Shown in pieces: positions 1 to 5,876 of a stretch of DNA of 11,876 nt. A program made the translations under genes and the position numbers. Source of the stretch: an uncultured Flavobacteriales bacterium (GTDB lineage: Bacteria; Bacteroidota; Bacteroidia; Flavobacteriales_E; Vicingaceae); contig CAJXRL010000061.1 of NCBI GenBank assembly GCA_913059105.1, forward strand, positions 1-11,876. The letters run 5' to 3'. Within the stretch, counting starts at the first letter, position 1. Each line of letters begins with the position of its first letter. The notes beneath the pieces were generated by a model that saw only the letters and a list, made by a program, of their open reading frames with translations, was not told the origin of the DNA and searched no databases.

Positions 1-43
1 ACAGGGTAGATCGTCGGCAGCGTCAGATGTGTATAAGAGACAG
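1..43 (+). other. Sequencing adapter (Nextera Read 1 side), not genomic
   Basis: Positions 11-43 are identical to the Nextera/Tn5 Read 1 adapter, ending in the 19-bp mosaic end at 25-43 (AGATGTGTATAAGAGACAG). Positions 3-10 (AGGGTAGA) differ by one base from the i5 index I remember as S504 (AGAGTAGA), and 1-2 fit the end of the P5 primer. The organism's DNA begins at 44. Confidence 0.98.
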
Positions 44-533
44 GAATGGTTTTAACCAAAAATTCTTTCTGTTTTCCTTCTATATTCCACTTAGTAGGGG
101 ACAAAATAATAAACAAATCATTTTGAATTGTAAAGTGATAATAATATGAATTAAAACGGGTTAAAAATTCATTCCCTTTATCGTGATTCCCTGCGGCAAT
201 GTGAATTGGAACATTAAATTTATTTATCGTGGTTTGAGCCGAGTCCCAGAATGCTACAGTGGGCTGTGGGACAACATCTCCGGTTAGTACCCCAACATCC
301 ATTTTAGGATAGTTATTTATAAATGGAATGTTATGCACAAAAGGGGAGTGTAACCCATAGATATGGTTTTGGGAACTTCCAGAAGTATGACCAGCTACGA
401 AAAACGAATAACTTATATTTTCAGAGACCAGGGGAAGGATTTGTGTTATTGAATCAATCTCGTCATCTTTATTACACCCGACCGAGAGCAAAAGAGGAAC
501 TAGTAACAAAAAAATAAATTTTTTAGTTTTCAA
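44..533 (-). CDS. Metallophosphoesterase-like lipoprotein, 3' end missing
   Basis: Partial gene of 163 readable codons cut by the contig edge, so the C-terminus is unknown. The proposed start is TTG at 533-531, 4 nt after the stop of the heptosyltransferase-like gene; no ATG occurs before the signal peptide. Residues 1-20 form a lipoprotein signal (MKTKK, hydrophobic stretch, then Cys20 after LSVG). Cys20 is followed by NKDDE, which resembles the lipoprotein export signal K(D/E)2 described in Capnocytophaga, so surface exposure is inferred. The mature part carries calcineurin-like phosphoesterase motifs GDVV (85-88) and GNHD (115-118). The usual first motif DxH is not seen; the corresponding place reads FFVAGHTSG (44-52). 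The substrate cannot be told. The call is good to superfamily level. An internal ATG at 302 would discard the signal peptide and is unlikely. Confidence 0.8.
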
Positions 534-537
534 TTTA

Positions 538-1536
538 TTAAGAATTATTGACTGAAAAGTTAATAATATTATCTAAATCCAATTCCTCCATACATTTAAA
601 GTGCCCTTTTGGGCACTTATCGAATCCAATTTTTGAACAAGGGCGACAACTTAAATTGTTGTTTTCAATAATAGTGTAGCTTTCTTTATGCTCTTCATTT
701 AGGTAAGGATACATTCCGAAATCGGGAACCGTATTTCCCCAAATTGAAATAATTTTTTTCTGAAAGGCAGCTGCAATGTGCATCATTCCTGTGTCATGTG
801 TAATTACTGAAGATGCTTTTTTTAATAAAACTGCCGATTCATCTAATGACATTTTTCCTGCCGCATTAAATATTCTTTCAGAATCAATTTTTTCAAGTTC
901 TACACCTAGGCTGGCGTCTTCTTTTCCTCCTATTAATACGATAGATTGATTTAATTGGGTAACTAATTCTTTGAACTTATTATCTGGCAGGCGTTTAGTA
1001 GCATGAGTTGCTCCTAACACTAGGGCAATATATGTTTTAGGAAAACTTGCTGGAAGAAATTCTTTCTCCTCAATTTCTTCTGGCAAAAAATAATCTAGCC
1101 CTTTACCATCATTTTTAATACCTAAAGCCTTGACAGATTGTAAGTAACGATCAACAATGTGAAACTTGGGCATTCGATTTATCTTGAAATTAACTAATAG
1201 CCATTTTTGCCAATTAAATTTGTTGAAGGAAAGAGAAAGGCCGTCTAATTTTTTCTTTACCCTACTAGATCGTAAATTCTTATGCAAATCCACAATAAAA
1301 TCGAACTTCTCCTTTTCTAATTCTTCAATTATTTCATTTGTGCTTTTTTCAATTGAATGAATTTTAGATACATATGGGTTGTTTTCAAGTAGGCTACTGT
1401 AAATCTTCTTGGTAAGGTAATGAATCTCAATGTCACCTTCTAGTTGCGTTTTTAAGCAACGAATCACAGGAGTTGTAAGCACAATATCTCCGATTGAACT
1501 GAAACGAATAATTAATATTTTGACGGTGTTATTCAC
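538..1536 (-). CDS. GT9 heptosyltransferase-like glycosyltransferase
   Basis: A 332-residue protein of the glycosyltransferase family 9 (WaaC/WaaF) type, which transfers heptose or a related sugar from an ADP-activated donor to the LPS inner core on the cytoplasmic face of the inner membrane. The N-terminus KILIIRFSSIGDIVLTTPV has the family pattern, with Asp17 at the place of the catalytic Asp13 of E. coli WaaC. The C-terminal Rossmann half shows ALVLGATHATKRLP (171-184), LIGGKED (201-207) and HDTGMMHIAAAF (247-258), the donor-binding loop. Near the end are four cysteines, C297, C300, C308 and C315. The start is GTG at 1536-1534, four codons before the conserved KILII; no in-frame ATG is closer. 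Length is normal for the family. It is divergent from the tatD-like gene and probably cotranscribed with the lipoprotein gene that follows. The exact sugar cannot be assigned. Confidence 0.9.
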   Translation of the reverse strand: MNNTVKILIIRFSSIGDIVLTTPVIRCLKTQLEGDIEIHYLTKKIYSSLLENNPYVSKIHSIEKSTNEIIEELEKEKFDFIVDLHKNLRSSRVKKKLDGLSLSFNKFNWQKWLLVNFKINRMPKFHIVDRYLQSVKALGIKNDGKGLDYFLPEEIEEKEFLPASFPKTYIALVLGATHATKRLPDNKFKELVTQLNQSIVLIGGKEDASLGVELEKIDSERIFNAAGKMSLDESAVLLKKASSVITHDTGMMHIAAAFQKKIISIWGNTVPDFGMYPYLNEEHKESYTIIENNNLSCRPCSKIGFDKCPKGHFKCMEELDLDNIINFSVNNS

Positions 1537-1608
1537 TGCAGCAAAATAAACGAATTTCAGTAGATGGTTTCAGTTCGAATTTCAATGAATCGAAAACATT
1601 CTAAACCC

Positions 1609-1616
1609 TATTTTTG
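1609..1616 (+). promoter_or_regulatory. Possible -7 element of the tatD-ansA operon
   Basis: TATTTTTG fits the Bacteroidota -7 consensus TAnnTTTG exactly and lies only 4 nt before the preferred ATG of the tatD-like gene. No exact TTG lies 17-23 nt upstream; the nearest is ATG at 1585-1587 (spacer 21). If used, transcription would start at about the ATG, giving an almost leaderless mRNA. T-runs are common in AT-rich DNA, so chance is a real alternative. Confidence 0.3.
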
Positions 1617-1620
1617 CAAT

Positions 1621-2391
1621 ATGCATTTAATAGATACTCACACCCACTTGTACTCTGAAAAGTTTAACGAGGATAGAGACGAAAGAATTCAAGCTGCAAT
1701 TGATGCAGGGGTAAAACAGTTTTTTATGCCCAACATAGACTCTTCTTCTATCGAAGGGATGAAGAATCTGGTGCAGAAATTTCCAGATAATTGTTTGGCT
1801 ATGATGGGTCTGCATCCATGTTCTGTTGGTGATAATGTTGAGGAGGAGCTGGAAATAGTCGAGCGTGAGTTAAAGACAAATAGTTACATTGCAGTTGGTG
1901 AAATAGGCATAGATCTTTATTGGGATAGGAGTTTCCAGAAGGAGCAGGAAATGGCATTTCGCAAACAAATTCAATGGGCAAAAGAATTGAGTTTACCTAT
2001 CGACATTCATTGCAGAGAGGCGTTTGATGAGATTTTAGCTATTATGGATGATGAGAATGACAAAAACATGAAAGGTGTTTTTCATTGTTTTACAGGTTCT
2101 TTGGAACAAGCTAAACATATATTGGATTATGGCGATTTTAAATTGGGAATAGGTGGTGTTGTAACTTTTAAGAATTCAGGATTAGATAAAGTGGTTAAAG
2201 AAATATCTTTAGATGACATTGTTTTAGAAACGGATGCCCCTTATCTAGCACCAACTCCTTTTCGAGGTAAACGAAATGAGAGCGTTTATTTACTGAAGGT
2301 AGCGGATAAGATTTCTGATATATTTAAGGTTCCAATTGCTGAGGTTGCAGAACGAACTACTAAAAATGCACTTGAAATTTTTCAACCATGA
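1621..2391 (+). CDS. tatD: TatD-family metal-dependent hydrolase (deoxyribonuclease)
   Basis: A 256-residue TIM-barrel metalloenzyme of the TatD family; characterised members are metal-dependent 3'-5' DNA exonucleases in the cytoplasm, linked to DNA repair or turnover. Metal ligands are all visible: H7 and H9 in IDTHTHLY, E94 in AVGEIGID, H130 in IDIHCR, H155 in GVFHCF and D205 in LETDAPYLAP. The start is placed at ATG 1621 because homologs begin within two or three residues of the IDTHTH motif. The open frame extends back to an ATG at 1564, but those 19 extra residues are unlike the family and cross a promoter-like motif. Length is typical. The stop overlaps the asparaginase start by 4 nt (ATGA), implying translational coupling. 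The paralogues TatD, YcfH and YjjV cannot be separated here, so the symbol is family-level. Confidence 0.93.
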   Translation: MHLIDTHTHLYSEKFNEDRDERIQAAIDAGVKQFFMPNIDSSSIEGMKNLVQKFPDNCLAMMGLHPCSVGDNVEEELEIVERELKTNSYIAVGEIGIDLYWDRSFQKEQEMAFRKQIQWAKELSLPIDIHCREAFDEILAIMDDENDKNMKGVFHCFTGSLEQAKHILDYGDFKLGIGGVVTFKNSGLDKVVKEISLDDIVLETDAPYLAPTPFRGKRNESVYLLKVADKISDIFKVPIAEVAERTTKNALEIFQP

Positions 2392-3416
2392 GTACACAGA
2401 CAGAATTATTATTGATTTATACCGGTGGGACTATTGGTATGGTTGAAGATGCAGAAACAGGAGCGTTGCATCCAATTGATTTCTCACAGTTGGAAAAGGA
2501 GATCCCTGAACTAAAAAAGTTTGATTGCAACATAACGGTTAAATCTCTAATAAAGCCAATAGATTCTTCTAATATGAACATTGTCGTATGGCAAGAATTG
2601 TTGGAAATATTGGAATCGAACTATGATTCTTTCGATGGGTTTGTAATTATGCACGGTTCGGACACCATGGCGTATACCGCTTCGGCAATTAGTTTTTTGC
2701 TTGAAAACGTTAATAAGCCAATTATCTTTACCGGCAGTCAGTTGCCAATTGGAAAAATACGAACGGACGGTAAAGAGAATTTAATTACTTCAATTGAAAT
2801 TGCAGCTGCAAAAGAGAACGGTAAACCAATCGTTCCTGAAGTTGCCCTTTATTTTGAATATTCACTTTACAGAGCAAATAGGACAACAAAAGTTAGTGCG
2901 GAGAACTTTGAAGCATTTCAATCGCCAAATTATCCTTTACTTGCAGAGGCTGGGGTTCATATTAAGTACAATCGCTTTGCAATTCGAAAATGGGAGAATA
3001 AAAAATTGATTGCCAGAAAAAGCATTATCGATCATGTTGCATCCATCAAAATCTTTCCTGGCTTGCGCCGAGATGTCTTTCTTGCAATTGCTAATTTGCC
3101 AAACTTACAAGGATTAATTCTTGAAACATTTGGAAGTGGCAATGTGCCTTCAGATACTTGGTTTTCGGAAGAGATTACTCGACTGAATGAAAGAGGAATA
3201 TTTGTATTAAATATTACCCAATGCACAACAGGAAGCGTAATTCAAAATAAATATGAAACTGGTGTCCATTTAGAACGTGCGGGAGTTATTAGTGGAAAGG
3301 ATATGACATTTGAAGCAGCGATTACGAAATTAATGTATTTATTATCTTGCGAGGAATTGACTGATGCTGACAAAAGAAGCTATTTAGACAAGAATATTCG
3401 AGGAGAGATTTCCTAG
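2388..3416 (+). CDS. ansA: Type I (cytoplasmic) L-asparaginase
   Basis: A 342-residue enzyme hydrolysing L-asparagine to aspartate and ammonia. It has no signal peptide, as expected of the cytoplasmic E. coli AnsA type, and is close to that enzyme's length. The first catalytic motif YTGGTIGM is at 11-18 (nucleophile Thr15). The second is at 88-94, MHGSDTM, where the usual Thr of HGTDTM is Ser91; Asp92 is kept. The general-base lysine is Lys168 in RANRTTK, and the GSQLPIG...RTDGKENL block at 116-132 is typical. The C-terminus NIRGEI also matches the family. It overlaps the tatD-like stop codon by 4 nt, so the two form an operon. No clear hairpin terminator follows; the next gene is a tRNA on the same strand. 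The Thr-to-Ser change is conservative and should leave a hydroxyl available. Confidence 0.94.
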   Translation: MSTQTELLLIYTGGTIGMVEDAETGALHPIDFSQLEKEIPELKKFDCNITVKSLIKPIDSSNMNIVVWQELLEILESNYDSFDGFVIMHGSDTMAYTASAISFLLENVNKPIIFTGSQLPIGKIRTDGKENLITSIEIAAAKENGKPIVPEVALYFEYSLYRANRTTKVSAENFEAFQSPNYPLLAEAGVHIKYNRFAIRKWENKKLIARKSIIDHVASIKIFPGLRRDVFLAIANLPNLQGLILETFGSGNVPSDTWFSEEITRLNERGIFVLNITQCTTGSVIQNKYETGVHLERAGVISGKDMTFEAAITKLMYLLSCEELTDADKRSYLDKNIRGEIS

Positions 3417-3433
3417 ATTGCAATTATTATTAA

Positions 3434-3463
3434 TTTGATAATATTGTATTCCATCTATTTTAG
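3434..3463 (+). promoter_or_regulatory. Candidate promoter for tRNA-Ser
   Basis: TTTG at 3434-3437, an 18-nt spacer, and TATTTTAG at 3456-3463 (7 of 8 positions of TAnnTTTG). The predicted start near 3469 would give a leader of about 50 nt before the mature tRNA. It is the best match in the asparaginase-tRNA gap, but the region is very AT-rich, so confidence is limited. Confidence 0.35.
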
Positions 3464-3520
3464 CCATTAAATTTATTAATTTGGCAAGCTGTTTTAGGGC
3501 TTCCAGTTTAGGATAACAAA

Positions 3521-3607
3521 GGAGAGGTGGCCGAGTGGCTTAAGGCGTGCGCTTGGAAAGTGTATATACAGGAAACTGTATCGGGGGTTCGAATCCCTTC
3601 CTCTCCG
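3521..3607 (+). tRNA. tRNA-Ser (anticodon GGA)
   Basis: An 87-nt class II tRNA. The acceptor stem pairs GGAGAGG (3521-3527) with CCTCTCC (3600-3606), with discriminator G3607. The anticodon loop TTGGAAA holds GGA at 3555-3557, reading UCC and UCU codons. The long variable arm expected of serine tRNA is a 6-bp stem (ATACAG / CTGTAT) closed by GAAA. The T arm is GGGGG TTCGAAT CCCTT. The CCA end is not encoded; CAA follows. Its 3' part is repeated downstream at 3746. Confidence 0.97.
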
Positions 3608-3637
3608 CAAATTGTAGAGAAGAAAAGGAAAGTTCTT
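3592..3637 (+). repeat. Direct repeat, copy 1 (tRNA-Ser 3' end and flank)
   Basis: A 46-nt segment covering the last 16 nt of tRNA-Ser and 30 nt downstream. It matches copy 2, 154 bp further on, at 43 of 46 positions. The identity begins inside the T arm and stops sharply at 3637. Confidence 0.9.
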
Positions 3638-3702
3638 TATTTGAAATGTTAAATCGTTTCGCCATTGTATCGAAGGGATGAGAGTCCATAGGTTCGTTCC
3701 GA

Positions 3703-3722
3703 GAAATCCGAAGGAGGATTTC
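3703..3722. repeat. Inverted repeat between the tRNA-tail copies
   Basis: GAAATCC (3703-3709) and GGATTTC (3716-3722) are perfectly complementary with a 6-nt loop GAAGGA. No T-tract follows, so it is not an obvious terminator. It sits in the 108-bp spacer between the two direct repeats and is followed by a short AGCGA AGCGA tandem at 3732-3741. Confidence 0.6.
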
Positions 3723-3745
3723 GAACACATGTAGCGAAGCGAAAT

Positions 3746-3791
3746 AATCCCTTCCTCTAAGCAAATTGGAGAGAAGAAAAGGAAAGTTCTT
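3746..3791 (+). repeat. Direct repeat, copy 2 (degenerate tRNA-Ser tail)
   Basis: The second copy of the 46-nt segment, with three mismatches. Two of them change the acceptor strand from CCTCTCC to CCTCTAA, and no tRNA body precedes it, so it is a non-functional tRNA tail. Such tail copies are typical of integration into a tRNA gene or local duplication. Confidence 0.88.
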
Positions 3792-3950
3792 GGTTTAGCA
3801 ACAAAGTTCTTTTCTCAACGTTAATTTGTCCAGAAAGGGCAATATTTTAAAATAAATTATTAGAATTGCATAAAGACTATTAAATTCGCACACAATAACA
3901 GCAAAAATTTAAACGTTAAAATTAAATCTGAATCACTAATTATTAAATTT

Positions 3951-4838
3951 ATGAAAAAGTTACTTACTTTATTTGCTCTTGCATCCTTTTTAACTTTTGG
4001 AGTTAGCAACAGCGCAATAGCTCAAGGAGAAGACGGCAATGACGCTGCAACTGAAATGGTAGATTCTGCTGCTATGGCCGCCGAAAAAGCTGCCGAGGAG
4101 GCTGCCGCTGTCGCTGCTAAAGCAGCAAGTATAGAAGCAGATGCTGTTGCGGCTAAAAAAGAAGCAGATGCTGTTGCTGCATTAGAAGCTGACAAATCTT
4201 TCCACCAAGTGTTGAAGGAGAAGTTTATAGAGGGTGGCCCAGAATTTATGGGTATTGTTTTGTTATGTCTTATATTAGGTTTGGCAATTGTAATTGAAAG
4301 AATAATTTACCTTAACATGGCAACTACCAATTCTGCCAAATTGTTGGCGAATGTTGAAGATGCTTTAAATTCAGGTGGAGTTGATGCTGCTAAGGAAGTT
4401 TGTAGAAATACAAGTGGGCCAGTTGCAAGTATTTTTTATCAAGGTCTTGACAGAAGTCATGAAGGTGTTGAAATGGTTGAGAAATCAGTTGTTTCATACG
4501 GAAGTGTTCAAATGGGACAGTTAGAAAAAGGAATATCTTGGATTTCATTATTTATCGCTTTGGCGCCAATGCTCGGTTTCATGGGTACGGTAATTGGTAT
4601 GATTGGAGCATTTGATGCAATTGAAGCAGCTGGAGATATTTCTCCATCATTGGTTGCCGGGGGTATTAAAATTGCACTTTTAACTACTGTATTCGGATTG
4701 ATCGTTGCGATTATACTTCAGGTATTTTATAATTACATCGTTGCAAAAGTGGATAGTATCGTAAACGATATGGAAAATGCATCTATTAACTTAATTGACT
4801 TATTAGTTGCTCACGAATTGAAAAACAAAAAAGCTTAA
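3951..4838 (+). CDS. exbB: ExbB/TolQ/MotA-family proton channel subunit
   Basis: A 295-residue inner-membrane protein that, with ExbD, uses the proton motive force to drive TonB-dependent outer-membrane uptake. An N-terminal signal peptide (about 1-24, ending AIAQ) precedes an alanine- and charge-rich helical stretch at about 32-82 that looks like a periplasmic coiled coil and holds a 9-residue repeat (EADAVAAKK, EADAVAALE). Three membrane segments follow: about 98-120, 194-220 and 234-262. The second contains APMLGFMGTVIGMIGAF with the pore threonine (T213), and the third has LLTTVFGLIVAII, matching the E. coli ExbB threonine positions. E. coli ExbB lacks the signal peptide and coil; such extensions are common in Bacteroidota. 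It is the first gene of a four-gene operon, 2 nt before the next. A TolQ-like role is possible, since no tonB or tolB is adjacent. Confidence 0.92.
   Translation: MKKLLTLFALASFLTFGVSNSAIAQGEDGNDAATEMVDSAAMAAEKAAEEAAAVAAKAASIEADAVAAKKEADAVAALEADKSFHQVLKEKFIEGGPEFMGIVLLCLILGLAIVIERIIYLNMATTNSAKLLANVEDALNSGGVDAAKEVCRNTSGPVASIFYQGLDRSHEGVEMVEKSVVSYGSVQMGQLEKGISWISLFIALAPMLGFMGTVIGMIGAFDAIEAAGDISPSLVAGGIKIALLTTVFGLIVAIILQVFYNYIVAKVDSIVNDMENASINLIDLLVAHELKNKKA
4134..4187 (+). repeat. 27-bp tandem repeat inside exbB
   Basis: Two 27-bp units (4134-4160 and 4161-4187) share an identical first 17 nt, GAAGCAGATGCTGTTGC. They encode EADAVAAKK and EADAVAALE, with a partial third unit ADK after them. The period is nine codons, so copy-number change would lengthen or shorten the alanine-rich helix without a frameshift. 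Confidence 0.8.
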
Positions 4839-4840
4839 TT

Positions 4841-5254
4841 ATGTCAGAAGGAATATCAAAAATATTGCCTATTGTACTTTACGTTCTTCTGGGAATTAGT
4901 GCACTCTTGGGTGTTCTGTTTTACCTTGAAGTGGTAGATACAGAATTGTTAATGACTTGGTGTTATATATTGATGGCTTTGGCCACGGCTTCAGCTATAG
5001 TATTCCCAATAATTGCTTTGACCAAAGACCCTAAAGCTGCAAAAAGCGCATTAATTGGAGTTGGCGCTCTGGTTGTTGTATTTGGAATATCATATGCATT
5101 AGCAGGTGATGAAATGCTACCAAAATATACGAAGTTTATATCAACTTCTGAAGAATCAAAGTTAGTTAGTACAGGTTTAGTTGCTTTTTATATATTAGCA
5201 ATTGGAGCAATCATAGCTACTGTTTCATCAGCATTTATGAAAATTTTTAAATAA
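4841..5254 (+). CDS. Small four-helix membrane protein of the exb operon, unknown function
   Basis: A 137-residue protein with four hydrophobic segments at about 9-28, 37-60, 69-88 and 109-134, separated by short charged loops (TKDPKAAKS at 61-69, and an acidic/polar loop around 89-107). There is no signal peptide beyond the first helix, no cysteine pair and no recognisable catalytic motif. It sits 2 nt after exbB and 7 nt before the first exbD, so it is almost certainly translated with them. My recollection is that proteins of this size and topology occur between exbB and exbD in other Flavobacteriales, which suggests an accessory or structural subunit of the energising complex, but I do not know a demonstrated function. 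Confidence 0.82.
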   Translation: MSEGISKILPIVLYVLLGISALLGVLFYLEVVDTELLMTWCYILMALATASAIVFPIIALTKDPKAAKSALIGVGALVVVFGISYALAGDEMLPKYTKFISTSEESKLVSTGLVAFYILAIGAIIATVSSAFMKIFK

Positions 5255-5261
5255 AATTTAG

Positions 5262-5873
5262 ATGGCAAGAAGAGCATCCCCAGAAATTAATGCAGGTTCG
5301 ATGGCAGACATTGCCTTCTTACTTTTAATCTTTTTCTTGGTAACCACTACAATGGATGTTGACACTGGTTTGACCCGTAAGTTGCCTCCAATGCCTGAAA
5401 CAGATCTCCCTGAGGATAATAAACAAATTAAGGAGAGAAATATTTTTCAAGTATTGGTGAATGCAAATAACGATTTACTTGTTGAAGGAGAGCGAATGTT
5501 GGTTTCAAAATTAAGAGAAGAAGCTAAAGAATTCATTATTGGTGATCCAACATTTCAAGATGAATCGATGCCAGAAGGAGTGTTAACTGAAGTTCCTATC
5601 TTAGGGAACGTAATGGTATCTAAACAAATTGTTTCCTTACAGAACGACAGAGGAACTTCTTACGAGATGTACATCAAAGTTCAAAACGAATTAGTTGGGG
5701 CTTATAATGATATTCGAGAGGAATATGCACAGCGTAAATTTGGGAAGTCCATTTCGCAATTAGAAGATGAGATTAAAATGTCATCAGCAACTGCGAAGAA
5801 GCAGTTAAAGGCGGTTAAGAAGTTTTATCCACAACGAATTTCTGAAGCGGAACCTAAAAATGTAGGAGAATAA
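5262..5873 (+). CDS. exbD: ExbD/TolR-family biopolymer transport protein (first copy)
   Basis: A 203-residue bitopic inner-membrane protein, the proton-coupled partner of ExbB. After a short basic cytoplasmic tail (MARRASPEINAG) comes the single membrane helix at about 15-31, MADIAFLLLIFFLVTTT, with Asp16 at the place of the essential Asp25 of E. coli ExbD. The rest is periplasmic. It is longer than the usual 130-150 residues. An insertion around 85-125 and a charged helical C-terminal stretch (about 125-195), ending in FYPQRISEAE, account for the extra length. It lies 7 nt after the small membrane protein gene and 3 nt before a second exbD. Paired exbD genes with one exbB are known in Flavobacterium (exbB-exbD1-exbD2). 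Confidence 0.92.
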   Translation: MARRASPEINAGSMADIAFLLLIFFLVTTTMDVDTGLTRKLPPMPETDLPEDNKQIKERNIFQVLVNANNDLLVEGERMLVSKLREEAKEFIIGDPTFQDESMPEGVLTEVPILGNVMVSKQIVSLQNDRGTSYEMYIKVQNELVGAYNDIREEYAQRKFGKSISQLEDEIKMSSATAKKQLKAVKKFYPQRISEAEPKNVGE

Positions 5874-5876
5874 GAT

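Larger units (their letters stand above)
3608..3950. other. Non-coding gap between tRNA-Ser and exbB
   Basis: These 343 nt hold the outer part of repeat copy 1, a 20-nt hairpin, repeat copy 2, and from 3792 a very AT-rich stretch that must contain the exbB promoter and leader. I found no TTG-N17-23-TAnnTTTG match for exbB; the best -7-like strings (TAGAATTG at 3861, TAAATCTG at 3923) lack a partner at the right distance. Open frames on the minus strand across the tRNA are antisense to it and show no protein family. Confidence 0.6.

Noticed and set aside
323..517. Plus-strand 64-codon open frame
   Set aside because: It lies entirely opposite the lipoprotein gene, which has a signal peptide and phosphoesterase motifs in the other strand; the plus frame shows no recognisable feature.
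1564..1620. Nineteen extra N-terminal residues for the TatD-like protein
   Set aside because: The family starts right before the IDTHTH metal motif, and the extension crosses a promoter-like element.
3494..3764. Two minus-strand open frames of 74-78 codons overlapping the tRNA
   Set aside because: They are the antisense of tRNA-Ser and its tail copy. The strings they produce (such as RKGFEPPIQF) are typical spurious translations of tRNA-Ser genes, with no start context or family.
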